In this document: piece after piece, positions 24,834-33,771 of the stretch
Layout: every line of letters begins with the position of its first letter
Position numbering within the stretch: the stretch's first letter is position 1
NCBI RefSeq assembly: GCF_037126175.1
Contig: NZ_CP146986.1
Span: 1,454,501-1,518,500, forward strand
Direction: 5' to 3'
DNA length: 64,000 nucleotides
Source: Pseudomonas sp. RSB 5.4
Lineage (GTDB): Bacteria > Pseudomonadota > Gammaproteobacteria > Pseudomonadales > Pseudomonadaceae
Made by a program: the position numbers and the translations under genes
Notes under the pieces: model-generated
What the model saw: the letters and a program-made list of their open reading frames with translations, nothing else
The model's database searches: none
What the model was told of the DNA's origin: nothing

Positions 24834-25061
24834 TTACCCTTTGCTGTGTTCAGGCGACGATGGGCCTTCTTTGATTCCGCGCGGCCCTGCAACACCCCAA
24901 ACGATTAAACCAATGACTGGGAAAATGATGAGCCCAATAGCCCAACCGGCTTTGACTCCCACCGTCTTGTCGCTGCGAAACACGCTTACGATGGCCCACA
25001 GATCAACGAGCAGAACAATCACCGCGACAGCAATTGCGAAATAGCTGGTAGCTTCCGACAT
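24834..25061 (-). CDS. PLDc_N-type small membrane protein
   Basis: A 75-aa protein with two hydrophobic helices separated by FRSDKTVGVKAGWAIG, and a WGVAGPRG motif after the second. This matches the phospholipase D N-terminal-like (PLDc_N) membrane domain found as a stand-alone protein. The ATG at 25061 has GAGGAG upstream. Confidence 0.72.
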   Translation of the reverse strand: MSEATSYFAIAVAVIVLLVDLWAIVSVFRSDKTVGVKAGWAIGLIIFPVIGLIVWGVAGPRGIKEGPSSPEHSKG

Positions 25062-25276
25062 GGCTAGCACTCCTCAGGTTGATAATGCTTAGGCCCAATG
25101 CATCCAGGGGTGTTCAAGTAATCTCGACAACATATATCGAATCATGCGAGTCAGTCGCCCTAGGCAAAAATACGTTCGCAGCTCCTTAGAGCTACCCTAT
25201 CGGAGTTTCCGCTCATCAGCCTTCACCCTTCTCGCTCTGACCAACCCACTTGATGATTGCGGAAGGTGTCCGAGGG

Positions 25277-25516
25277 TTAACGCGGATCCTGCTGATTGTC
25301 CATCACCGCATTATCCGTCTCCTCCCGCACACGCTCAGGGTCTAACCCGCCGTCGTCCTCATCAAGCGGACGCTCACCTTCGTTATCTGGCAATTCGTCA
25401 ATCCCTTCCTCTTTCATTGGATCGACGTCGGTGCGACCTGGACTCAACGGATCGGGTGATGTGGGCATTGGGTCGTCCTCACCCATACCGCCTTGAAGCT
25501 TGGTATCGTGATTCAT
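25277..25516 (-). CDS. Small acidic protein, probably disordered
   Basis: A 79-aa protein very rich in Asp, Glu, Pro and Gly (DPMPTSPDPLSPGRTDVDP; RPLDEDDGGLDPE). Composition predicts disorder. The ATG at 25516 has GAGAGG. Similar short acidic proteins occur in stress clusters of pseudomonads. No function can be assigned. Confidence 0.6.
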   Translation of the reverse strand: MNHDTKLQGGMGEDDPMPTSPDPLSPGRTDVDPMKEEGIDELPDNEGERPLDEDDGGLDPERVREETDNAVMDNQQDPR

Positions 25517-25700
25517 ACACACCTCTCAGTACCCTCAATGGTGAGGGCATGTAGCTTGGAGAGGGTTCGCTCTTCGAGTGTTCGATTAATTGGCTTACCG
25601 ACCGTCGCCATCCTTCCATTCACCCTTTCAGTCATCTCGATGGAACGTTGCTCCAGACCCCGTCCTCTATCGAAAGACGAGCAAATCTGAGGACATCATC

Positions 25701-26198
25701 ATGATTGACCCAGCAACCGGTATGAAGGCGGGTGAGCGTTACATCGTAGAAAGTCTGGAACGCACACGACATTTCCCAGGATTCTTCCTCGACGGGAAAT
25801 ATTACCTTGGCCCCGAATTGATGACGGCCATAGGTTGGTTGGAAGGTCAGCAGTTTTATTACGATGAGCTTGACCCCATTGGTGAGCCAGTATTCCCCAA
25901 TCGACTCGCCGGCACTGTAGAAGACCTAACCCTCATTCTTGCAGACGGTGCGCGTTTACCTTTAAACGAAATGCCCTACGAAGCAGAGATCGATCCCTCT
26001 GACATTCCGATCAGTCGTAATCCATCGACATCGGGGCATCGCCCTACTTCACCAAGCGATAAGCACGGAGTAGAGGGCGTATGGATGTCAGGTAAACATC
26101 CCTATCCCATACTCCTTGCGGCGGGCGCAGCGCTATTACTGGGAATACTGTTTGGGGTCAAACAAGCTAAACGCCTTCCTATCCGAAAGCTGAGGTAG
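25701..26198 (+). CDS. Hypothetical protein with C-terminal membrane anchor
   Basis: About 165 aa. A soluble N-terminal region (GERYIVESLERTRHFPGFFL; GWLEGQQFYYDELDPIG) is followed by a Pro/Ser-rich linker and one C-terminal hydrophobic helix (PILLAAGAALLLGILFGV) with a basic tail. The ATG at 25701 has GAGGA upstream. Family not recognised. Confidence 0.6.
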   Translation: MIDPATGMKAGERYIVESLERTRHFPGFFLDGKYYLGPELMTAIGWLEGQQFYYDELDPIGEPVFPNRLAGTVEDLTLILADGARLPLNEMPYEAEIDPSDIPISRNPSTSGHRPTSPSDKHGVEGVWMSGKHPYPILLAAGAALLLGILFGVKQAKRLPIRKLR

Positions 26199-26249
26199 TC
26201 GTCCTTCGTGAATTCTGGAGAAGCGCCCTTTGAAAGATCGGAGTGAGAA

Positions 26250-26570
26250 ATGCATCCAGTGACCCCTGACGGTCGTTACTTCGTTGTCAAAGGGCAGCTG
26301 TGGCGCTGTTCAAACCCATCATTAGAAGAAGACGTGCGCCAGCGTCTTGTCGATGCCCTCATGGCAGCGCGACGCGAGGTGAAGAAAGCAAAAGATTCGG
26401 AAGACGCATCGCAGCTAAAGCGCGCTCGGGAAAAGGTACAAGTGGCCAAAGTAGCGCTTGGTGAGCGGGGCCCTGTTTGGTGGACAGATGGAAGCCCGGA
26501 CTTCAACCGGCGGCTAGTCATCAATTCCCCGTATGCCGAATGGTTCAGCTCGCTTTATGAGTCTGATTAA
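26250..26570 (+). CDS. Conserved hypothetical protein
   Basis: A 106-aa protein. It begins DGRYFVVKGQLWRCSNPSL, has a charged helical middle (ARREVKKAKDSEDASQLKRA) and ends GPVWWTDGSPDFNRRLVIN. This pattern recurs in short uncharacterised bacterial proteins. GGAGTGAG precedes the ATG. No function known to me. Confidence 0.7.
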   Translation: MHPVTPDGRYFVVKGQLWRCSNPSLEEDVRQRLVDALMAARREVKKAKDSEDASQLKRAREKVQVAKVALGERGPVWWTDGSPDFNRRLVINSPYAEWFSSLYESD

Positions 26571-26828
26571 CCCTTGGCTCAAGGTGCATATTCAATATGC
26601 CTTGCCGGCTAATAAAAAAGACCTTCAAGGGCCCTTTTTGCACTTAAACCACAACCTGTACGTGTTGAACAACCTCGATGAAAAAGCGGAATTAATGCGA
26701 TGGAAACCGCAGTGGCACTCATGCGCTGCGGTTTATCCGCTTCGATATCTGGAAAAGACGGAACGACTCAGACCATGTGCTTTCGAAAAATTGAGCGCTT
26801 CAAATTTCGAGGGTCGAGGAGAAATCTC

Positions 26829-27011
26829 ATGACTGAAAAAAGCTCCACTTCATTAAAAAAAAGCAAAGCACTGGAGGATTCTGTTCTTGTCTCAGACGTG
26901 TCTGAAACAGGGTTAACAGATGACGAACGAGTTGTTAGGGAAGATGGGTTCCTTGGCGACGAACCACGTGTAGAACCTGGCCCAGCAGACTTGGAAAGAC
27001 TTAAGGATTAA
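26829..27011 (+). CDS. Small acidic protein
   Basis: A 60-aa acidic, Ser- and Asp-rich protein without a recognised domain. The ATG at 26829 has GAGGAG 7 bp upstream. It precedes the HAD phosphatase gene by 87 bp. Confidence 0.55.
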   Translation: MTEKSSTSLKKSKALEDSVLVSDVSETGLTDDERVVREDGFLGDEPRVEPGPADLERLKD

Positions 27012-27098
27012 AGCCAGCTCCACTTCGTTTTCGATGCGACCAATATTTTCAATACGCGACGTCTACTACTTGAAATTTGCTTAATGGAGGTGTCACGT

Positions 27099-27773
27099 AT
27101 GCGCCAGCAAACCTCATTCATATTTGATCTGGATGGCACGTTGACTGATAGCGTTTACCAGAATGTTTTCGCGTGGAAAACCGCGCTCGATTCTGAAGAC
27201 ATACCGTTGGCCATGTGGCGAATTCACAGAAAAATCGGTATGAGCGGCGGGCTGATGCTCAAGATGTTAGCCCGTGAGACCGGCTTGGAAATCAAACCAG
27301 ACCAGGCTAAAAGACTCAGCAATAAACATGATAAAGCCTACAAGGATCTGCAAGGCCAGATAACCGCTCTCCCTGGCGCTGTAGAGCTTCTCGATACTCT
27401 CAACCGTGATCAGCTCAAGTGGTGTATTGCGACCAGCGGTGGCATGGACACTGCGGCGATAAATCTGAAGGCTTTGGGCTTGGATATCGCGGAGGTCAAT
27501 CTCATCACCCGTGATGACGTCAAGTATGGCAAGCCCGATCCCGACCTTTTCCTCGCCGCTGCAAGCAAACTCAATGTACCCATCGAAGATTGCCTGGTGA
27601 TCGGCGATGCCATCTGGGACATGCTTGCCGCACACCGCTGTAAGGCAACCGGTATAGGGCTGCTTTCAGGTGGTTACGACACAGGAGAGCTTGAACGAGC
27701 TGGTGCACTCCGCGTCTATGAGGATCCTCTGGCACTGCTGCGGCACTTGGACGAGGTTGCTTCCCGTCCGTGA
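27099..27773 (+). CDS. HAD-superfamily phosphatase
   Basis: About 224 aa. It shows HAD motif I FDLDGTLTDS (nucleophile D10, acid D12), motif II IATSGGM, motif III K in YGKPDP, and motif IV VIGDAIWDMLAA. The layout is that of phosphoglycolate phosphatase or beta-phosphoglucomutase-like enzymes with a helical cap. The ATG at 27099 has GGAGG upstream. An in-frame ATG at 27084 is less likely. Substrate unknown. Confidence 0.88.
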   Translation: MRQQTSFIFDLDGTLTDSVYQNVFAWKTALDSEDIPLAMWRIHRKIGMSGGLMLKMLARETGLEIKPDQAKRLSNKHDKAYKDLQGQITALPGAVELLDTLNRDQLKWCIATSGGMDTAAINLKALGLDIAEVNLITRDDVKYGKPDPDLFLAAASKLNVPIEDCLVIGDAIWDMLAAHRCKATGIGLLSGGYDTGELERAGALRVYEDPLALLRHLDEVASRP

Positions 27774-27985
27774 ACCATTTGTAGGCACGCGGATTGAGTT
27801 GGTGTGCTCCCCGCTCGCGGCGTCGTTCACGCATCCAGCCGTGCCAAACGATTGATCGGGTGATGTTCCAGTGCTCCTCAGAATCGACGATCCGAGGCAT
27901 TGGACGCACCCCATAAAACTGCGCGCCCCACAAGGCTCTCGTATAATTTCGACAAGTTTTAAGCTGCGATAGACAGGCGAAGCGC

Positions 27986-29259
27986 TTACAAGGTCAGCTC
28001 GGCTCCACTGGCGCCGGCAGTGCCACTCTTGCATGTTTCCAAACTTTGCTGACTGAGCAGTACCAGGCACGAGACGATAGCAAGTACCGGAACCCACGTC
28101 GGCACCCGAAAGTGATTTTCCGCAACCACGTCACGGCGCAGGATTAACACGGACAAATTAGTGCTGAGAAATACAAACAGTAAGAGCAGGACGACGGTTT
28201 CGGCCAATGTAGCTAGGGTTCCCGTCAGCGTGAGTGCGATTGCTACCAAAGTGGTAGCGATGACCGCGATCAAGGGGTGCGTCGCCGAGGCAGCACTTTA
28301 CTCAAGTCGGCCGGCAACAGTCCTATACAGGCCATGCCATAAGCAAGGCGACTCGCCATTATCATGGTTAACAGCGCACCGTTGGCTACTGCGATCAGTG
28401 CAATGAAGGCAAAGACGCGAGGCGGAATGTTTAACCCTGACGCCCGAACCACCTCAAGAAGAGAAGCCGAGGTGGCCACAAGTTTTTCCATGGGCAGTAC
28501 GGAAGATGCCGCGACGCCGACAGCCATATAGACGACTCCGGCGGTTAGCAATGCGGCAAATAATGCGCGCGGGTAAACTTTTCGAACATCTCGGATTTCT
28601 TCCGCGAGATTGGCGGATGTTTCGAATCCTACAAAAGAATAGAAGGCGATTAATGCCGCGCTCAAAACGGCTAACATCGGGCTGATCCCCGGTTTGAACT
28701 CAAGGCTGCGACCCAAGTCAGCTTCGCCTGTACGGAGATACCAAGCAGCGGCTACGACGACCAAAAGAAGACCTGACAGCTCAATGACTGTCATCACAAG
28801 GTTGGCTCCCAAAGACTCTTTAATTCCCCTCGCATTGAGTAGCGCGATAACGAGAAGGAAAAGTAATGCTGCGATGTGAGGCGGGACATGAATGAACGCC
28901 GCTAGGTAATCACCGGCAAACGCTAGAGATAAACCCGCCGCGCTCGTGACAGCTGCCGATAGCATGCAAAAGCCAACAAGAAAAGAAATGAGCGGAGACC
29001 GGAACGCCTTCTCTGCGAAAACCGAAGCCGCGCCCGCATGAGGATATTTTGTCACCAACTCTGCGTAGGAACCTGCAGTAAGCATCGCAAAAAACAGAGC
29101 GATGAGCAGGGGCACCCATATTGCGCCACCTACCTCCCCCGCAATTGTCCCGGCGAGCGCATAAACGCCCGCCCCGAGAACATCGCCGAGAATAAACAGA
29201 AAAAGCATCGGGCCGGTAACGGCGCGGCGCAGCGAGTTCTTCCGGGGTGAGGTCTTCAC
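27986..29259 (-). pseudogene. APC-family amino acid permease, frameshifted
   Basis: Two consecutive frames together form one APC-type amino acid/cation permease. The first (to 28270) gives about 330 aa with the typical GDVLGAGVYALAGTIAGEVGG start and some ten membrane spans, ending after LPRRRTP. The second (28273-27986) continues with spans 11-12 and the C-terminus. The break is at a GGGG run at 28274-28277 (CCCC on the coding strand): one more C would restore T-P-L-I-A-V-I-A. The start is taken as GTG 29259 with AGGAAG upstream. It may be a true pseudogene, slippage-regulated, or a sequencing error. Confidence 0.8.
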
Positions 29260-29447
29260 GTTCAACTTCCTGGCTTGGGGGTTCAATAGCACATTCCCGG
29301 CTAGTAGCTGGTTGGCTTTGCTATGAAACAATGGAAATTTGCGTGTGTCTAAAGTTCACATATCTTGGCTGACTGTCGGGAAGAAAACGCCGTTCCTATA
29401 ACGTGAATAGAGCGATGAAATGCCCCTGAAGATAAAAAAAACGATAA

Positions 29448-29478
29448 GAAAAAAGGGCCCTACTAGGCCCTTTTTTTA
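29448..29478. terminator. Bidirectional rho-independent terminator
   Basis: AAAAAAGGGCC / GGCCCTTTTTT (29449-29459 with 29466-29476) around a 6-base loop gives a GC stem with U-tracts in both directions. It ends mvaT on the minus strand, 12 bp past its stop. Confidence 0.75.
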
Positions 29479-29489
29479 TTCAAACCAAA

Positions 29490-29855
29490 TCACTTGGTCA
29501 GCCAAGACTCAACGGTCGCGGAGCCGTGTTCAGCTTTCCAATCTTTCAACGTCTTGTGATTACCACCCTTGGTTTCTACGACCTCGCCGGTATGAGGATT
29601 TTTATAAACCTTCAACTGGCGAGGCTTGCGGCTGCCTGCTTTGGACTCGACAGCTGGAGCGCGACGACCGCCTTGTGGATCTAACAGGTTGATCACGTCC
29701 TTGAGGCTATAGCCGTATTTTGCGAGCAAATCGCGCAGCTTCGTTTCGAACTCGATTTCTTTCTTGAGGCCAGCATCGCCCTTGAGGGCTTCGAGAGCCT
29801 GGAGCTGTTCGGCGAGGTGTTTTTCAAGCTGGCGGAATTCGGCAAGTTTGGACAT
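29490..29855 (-). CDS. MvaT/MvaU-type H-NS-like nucleoid protein
   Basis: A 121-aa xenogeneic silencer of the Pseudomonas MvaT family. It has an N-terminal coiled-coil dimerisation helix (LAEFRQLEKHLAEQLQALEAL) and a C-terminal DNA-binding part with the diagnostic RQLKVYKNPHTGEVVETKGG and NHKTLKDWK. It binds AT-rich DNA such as horizontally acquired islands. A terminator follows directly. Confidence 0.92.
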   Translation of the reverse strand: MSKLAEFRQLEKHLAEQLQALEALKGDAGLKKEIEFETKLRDLLAKYGYSLKDVINLLDPQGGRRAPAVESKAGSRKPRQLKVYKNPHTGEVVETKGGNHKTLKDWKAEHGSATVESWLTK

Positions 29856-30023
29856 GGAAATTCTCGATGTGAGTAATAGCTAGAGGTTACACCATAAATC
29901 ACGGGGCGCACTTACAAGGAGTGGCGCCTGAGGCCTTACACCCGTCCAGCCCATATTAATATCTGCTTCCAAGCGACAGTAGGTCTTGGATTGATTCCTT
30001 GGGAATGGCCGATACCACTTTTC

Positions 30024-30323
30024 TTATAGATGAGTATCCGCCTCCTCAGCCGGATAAAACTCCCCCTCCTTCTCCATCCTTTTTAGCTGTTCGCGCACGA
30101 TCAACTCAACGCTAGCAACGGCGGCTTGATCTTCAGGGTTGACCAATTGCAAGCACAACCGTTGGACATTCTGATCGTGGGTGCCCTCGCTCATCATCTC
30201 GTGGGTGAAGACTTGTTCGCCACGCCAAAGGCATAGCTGGGTATGAGTTTCGCCGAGCCATATCTCGTTGATTGATCTTAGGTCGGTGGTAGCCAGTTGA
30301 TCGACGGTGATGGTCTTATCCAT
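30024..30323 (-). CDS. Hypothetical protein
   Basis: A 99-aa soluble protein without a recognised family: IWLGETHTQLCLWRGEQVF, then a helical RLCLQLVNPEDQAAVASVEL segment and an acidic C-terminus. The start at 30323 (MDKTIT) has AAGG upstream. The frame extends to 30530, but that part looks random. Confidence 0.6.
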   Translation of the reverse strand: MDKTITVDQLATTDLRSINEIWLGETHTQLCLWRGEQVFTHEMMSEGTHDQNVQRLCLQLVNPEDQAAVASVELIVREQLKRMEKEGEFYPAEEADTHL

Positions 30324-30618
30324 TGCTCTGTACCTTACCAATAAGCAGTTACAGGTAGACTTCCGGCCACAGGGGGTCGTTCCAACTGCTGACAGTTTAC
30401 CCAGCCCGATGGTGGTGAAATACCTCCCGGATTGAGGTCGGACAATCAACGATTGAAGCCGGCAAATACGAATAGACGACGGGAATTCCATGACTAATCC
30501 GACTGCTTTTACATGCAGATGGCCGCGCATGGAAAAGCCTTACTTCCCTCCTCATGCCAATACTTCTGTTCGCTGGCGTGCAGTTGCCGATACGCCGACT
30601 CTCAGACTGCGGCTGAAG

Positions 30619-31329
30619 TCAGTCATCCACGTCTTCGACCAGTGAGAGGGGCTGAATCAGATGCGGGCCTTGATTACGAACGTTACCCACATCCTTGCGA
30701 ACCTTGTACCAATGAAAATCGGTAACTGGTCGGCAATGTTCCATCGCGATTTCTGTCGCTCGTTCAACTGAAGTCTCAGGATCAATCCATTCGCGGGCGT
30801 GCTCAGGTGCAAGAACCAGAGGTTTGCGGTCATGGATATCGACCATACCTTGGTCACTCGCAGCGGTGATGATGACGAAACCGTCGCGATCATCTGGTTC
30901 CAAACCTTCGTGCACCTCAGCCAAACCGGCAAAGAACATCGGAATCTGCTTTTTCAGTGTTATGAAATAGGGCTGTTTTTTCTTTGGATCATCTTCGTCC
31001 TTGACCCACTCGAACCACCCGTTCGCCGGCGCGATTACGCGACCATTTGGCCAGAGCTGATTGAAAAATTTCCCGGTCATGACGGTCTCGACTCTCGCGT
31101 TTATCGGGTCAGGGCGTTTTCCCTTCGCCCAGAACGGCGCCCATCCCCATTTAACCTTATCGACACTCAAGCCCTCTCCTACTGGCCGGAAGATTTCCAC
31201 TCGCGTGGACGGCGCAACGTTGTACCGCTCGACAGGCCAAAGGTCATAGCCATTGATCACCAGCTGATTTGGCGCAAGCTCCTTCGGGTAGTGATCCATC
31301 GATTCGTAGATCGAGTAGCGTCCGCACAT
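30619..31329 (-). CDS. yedK: SOS response-associated peptidase (YedK/HMCES)
   Basis: A 236-aa SRAP protein that covalently caps abasic sites in single-stranded DNA through Cys2 (MCGRYS). The other active-site elements are present: NARVE, NGWFEW and the His in VDIHDRKP. It is divergent from umuD with a LexA box between them, 61 bp from its start, so it is probably LexA-controlled too. Confidence 0.93.
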   Translation of the reverse strand: MCGRYSIYESMDHYPKELAPNQLVINGYDLWPVERYNVAPSTRVEIFRPVGEGLSVDKVKWGWAPFWAKGKRPDPINARVETVMTGKFFNQLWPNGRVIAPANGWFEWVKDEDDPKKKQPYFITLKKQIPMFFAGLAEVHEGLEPDDRDGFVIITAASDQGMVDIHDRKPLVLAPEHAREWIDPETSVERATEIAMEHCRPVTDFHWYKVRKDVGNVRNQGPHLIQPLSLVEDVDD

Positions 31330-31389
31330 GGTGTCACCCGTCGAATTGGCGTACCTATGAGATTGACCGCAAGCGAACCAAATCGTTAA

Positions 31390-31405
31390 CTGTATGTATA
31401 TACAG
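31390..31405. promoter_or_regulatory. LexA (SOS) box
   Basis: CTGTATGTATATACAG is a perfect CTG-N10-CAG LexA box. It lies 22 bp before the umuD ATG and 60 bp upstream of the divergent yedK start, and could control both. Confidence 0.93.
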
Positions 31406-31427
31406 TCAACTTCCTAAGGCTTGCATC

Positions 31428-31859
31428 ATGAGCATCACCATCCTCGGCCCTCTAGCTTCTGGCGGTAGGAAGCTGCCTCTCTATTCATCCAGGGTGCCGG
31501 CAGGCTTCCCCTCCCCTGCGGCTGATCACATCGAAAAACACATTTCCTTAGATGAGCTGTTCGATATCCGCGCGCCGCATGTGTACCTGGTGAGAATCGA
31601 TGGGGACAGCATGCAGGGCGCCGGAATTTATTCGGGGGATCTGGTGGTGGTTGATCGGAGCATCGATGCGGTCAGCGGCGACATAGTCATCGCAGCGCTG
31701 AACTCGGAGCCATTCTGCAAGCGCCTGCTTCTGCGTGAGAACGCCGTGATGCTTGTATCGGAGAACCCAAGATATCCGGCAAGGCATGTCATGGAAGGCG
31801 ATGAGCTGGTGATCTGGGGTGTGGTGAAATACAGCGTGCGCGATCATGACAATACGTGA
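31428..31859 (+). CDS. umuD: UmuD/RulA: translesion polymerase autoproteolytic subunit
   Basis: A 143-aa LexA/UmuD-fold serine peptidase. The self-cleavage site PAG (A25-G26), catalytic Ser61 (DGDSMQGAGI) and Lys98 (EPFCKRLL) are all intact. RecA-stimulated cleavage activates polymerase V. It is preceded by a LexA box and overlaps umuC by 14 bp. It could equally be named rulA, as in Pseudomonas plasmid and chromosomal copies. Confidence 0.93.
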   Translation: MSITILGPLASGGRKLPLYSSRVPAGFPSPAADHIEKHISLDELFDIRAPHVYLVRIDGDSMQGAGIYSGDLVVVDRSIDAVSGDIVIAALNSEPFCKRLLLRENAVMLVSENPRYPARHVMEGDELVIWGVVKYSVRDHDNT

Positions 31860-33126
31860 GCCCGTCTTTGCCCTGATTGACTGCAACAGCTTCTACGCGA
31901 GCTGCGAGCGAGTGTTCAGACCCGACTTGGCAAAGACGCCCATTGTGGTTTTGTCCAACAACGACGGCTGTGTGATTGCGCGCAGCTACGACGCCAAGCC
32001 TTTCGTGAAAATGGGCCAGCCGTACTTCCAGATCAAAGACCATCTACGCCGGCATGGGGTTGTGGCATTCAGCAGTAATTACGCTTTATACGGCGACATG
32101 AGCGAACGTGTCATGACGATCATTGAATCGTTGGTGCCAGCGCTAGAGGTCTACAGCATCGATGAGGCGTTCGCCGATCTCACTGGTCTCCCTGGAGATC
32201 TTTCTGCGTTTGGTCGGCAAATGCGCTCTACCCTTCTCAAACGTACGGGCATCCCTGTCGGGGTGGGTATTGCACGCACTAAGACACTGGCCAAACTTGC
32301 CAACCACACCGCCAAACGTCTGCTGGACATTACCGGCGGCGTGGTCGATCTCTGCGATCCGTTCAAACGTGACTGGACACTGCGCAATACCGATGTCGGC
32401 GAAGTCTGGGGCATTGGCAAACGCATGAAGACTCACCTCGAAGTCATGGGCATCAAGACCGCAATGGACTTGGCAAAAGCCGATCCGTGGTTGCTCCGCC
32501 AGAAATTCAGTGTGGTGATCGAGAAGACTGCTCGCGAGCTGGCCGGCACCTCATGTCTGGAATTGGGCGAGGCTGACCCACCCAAACAAGAGATTTGCTG
32601 TAGCAGAATGTTCGGCACCCGGCTCGCGCAGATCGAACCGATCAAGGAGGCCGTCGCCACCTACACCCAACGCGCGGCGGAAAAACTCAGAGCGCAAAAC
32701 TCACTGTGCAAGAAGATCCGCGTGAGTATCAGGACAGGGATGTTCAATCCCGAAGAAGCGAAGTACGCGAACGGCGCACTCGTCGAACTACCCTACCCGA
32801 CAAACGACGTTCGACTCATGACCAAGGCTGCGACCGAAGCCGTCAATCGTCTGTATCGACCGGGCTTCAAGTACAGCAAAGCGGAGGTTCTGTTGATGGA
32901 TCTCCGACAACCTGGCGAGTTCACCGACGATTTATTCGCACATTCACAGCCCGTGATGGCCAACAAGGTGATGAGCGTTCTGGATGAAATCAATGGCCGT
33001 TGGGGAAAGGGAGTCGTCCGGTTGGCTAGCGTGCCTGCAGCGCCTAGATGGGCGATGCGTCGAGATTTGATGAGCCAAAGTTACACGACCAAGCTAGATC
33101 AACTGTGGACGGTGAAGGCCAGGTAG
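31846..33126 (+). CDS. umuC: UmuC/RulB: Y-family DNA polymerase V catalytic subunit
   Basis: A 426-aa Y-family translesion polymerase. The N-terminal FALIDCNSFYASCERVF holds the first catalytic Asp (D12), and YSIDEAFADL holds the D-E pair. Full length, including the little-finger domain and C-terminal UmuC extension. It acts with cleaved UmuD at stalled forks. Confidence 0.95.
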   Translation: MTIREPVFALIDCNSFYASCERVFRPDLAKTPIVVLSNNDGCVIARSYDAKPFVKMGQPYFQIKDHLRRHGVVAFSSNYALYGDMSERVMTIIESLVPALEVYSIDEAFADLTGLPGDLSAFGRQMRSTLLKRTGIPVGVGIARTKTLAKLANHTAKRLLDITGGVVDLCDPFKRDWTLRNTDVGEVWGIGKRMKTHLEVMGIKTAMDLAKADPWLLRQKFSVVIEKTARELAGTSCLELGEADPPKQEICCSRMFGTRLAQIEPIKEAVATYTQRAAEKLRAQNSLCKKIRVSIRTGMFNPEEAKYANGALVELPYPTNDVRLMTKAATEAVNRLYRPGFKYSKAEVLLMDLRQPGEFTDDLFAHSQPVMANKVMSVLDEINGRWGKGVVRLASVPAAPRWAMRRDLMSQSYTTKLDQLWTVKAR

Positions 33127-33156
33127 CAGGCCAGCCCTCTCCATAAGCAGGATATC

Positions 33157-33194
33157 TTGACCGGCTGCTAATGGCTGCGGATTCAACCGGTCAA
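33157..33194. repeat. Inverted repeat after umuC
   Basis: TTGACCGG (33157-33164) and CCGGTCAA (33187-33194) form an 8-bp perfect inverted repeat around 22 bp. No U-tract follows in either direction, so it is a weak terminator candidate for umuC or the convergent gene. Confidence 0.45.
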
Positions 33195-33686
33195 TCAACG
33201 ACGGTTTCCGGTCAAATCTTCGCACAAGGCGGTCTGTTCCCCAGCTTGATGAGCGGCAAATTCCTCAGTTCCAAACCTCTGTAGCTCCATGCCGATATTA
33301 CTCAGTCTCTCCAAGCGGGCGCTTTCGCCCAACACATAAGGCTCCTGGTCTTTGCGCGGAAGAAACCCCTGATGCATTCGTACCTCAAAAATTGTCCGTG
33401 AAACCCCGTTAATACTTTCTACAAAGGATGTCGAAACCGGTGAGCGCTGAACGTTTGCCTGATGTACCACGGCCCCCGCTTCCGCTCCTCGAATCCTGAG
33501 CAATGCCCATTCTTTTCCAGGTGACCCAGACATGACCAGTTCAACGGTGACGCCTCCATTCCCTTCATAACCTCGTACGATTGGACTTTCCAGGCACGAG
33601 GCGGCATAACAATTATTGCCCGCCCCAAGCCCTGCGACTTGAGCGCTGAACACCAATGGCGAAATGAGCGCTTTCAAAAACGACAT
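33195..33686 (-). CDS. Hypothetical exported protein
   Basis: A 163-aa protein with a Sec-like signal (FLKALISPLVFSAQVAGLGA) and four Cys in total, probably periplasmic. The middle (GGVTVELVMSGSPGKEWALL) suggests beta structure. No family recognised. It is convergent with umuC and divergent from a LysR gene. Confidence 0.6.
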   Translation of the reverse strand: MSFLKALISPLVFSAQVAGLGAGNNCYAASCLESPIVRGYEGNGGVTVELVMSGSPGKEWALLRIRGAEAGAVVHQANVQRSPVSTSFVESINGVSRTIFEVRMHQGFLPRKDQEPYVLGESARLERLSNIGMELQRFGTEEFAAHQAGEQTALCEDLTGNRR

Positions 33687-33771
33687 GCTGCTATCTCAAT
33701 GAATAAGGCAGCGCAGCATAAAAACTTCCGGGCTGTTGACCTATAGCACTGCTCATCCATAAGCTGTGCAT

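Noticed and set aside
26533..26832. Plus-strand frame after the 106-aa hypothetical gene
   Set aside because: It overlaps two better-supported genes, lacks a ribosome-binding site and looks compositionally random.
27571..27900. Minus-strand frame beginning MPRIVDSEEHW
   Set aside because: The first 45 codons look protein-like, but most of it runs antisense through the HAD phosphatase gene. No homology is recognisable, so not called.
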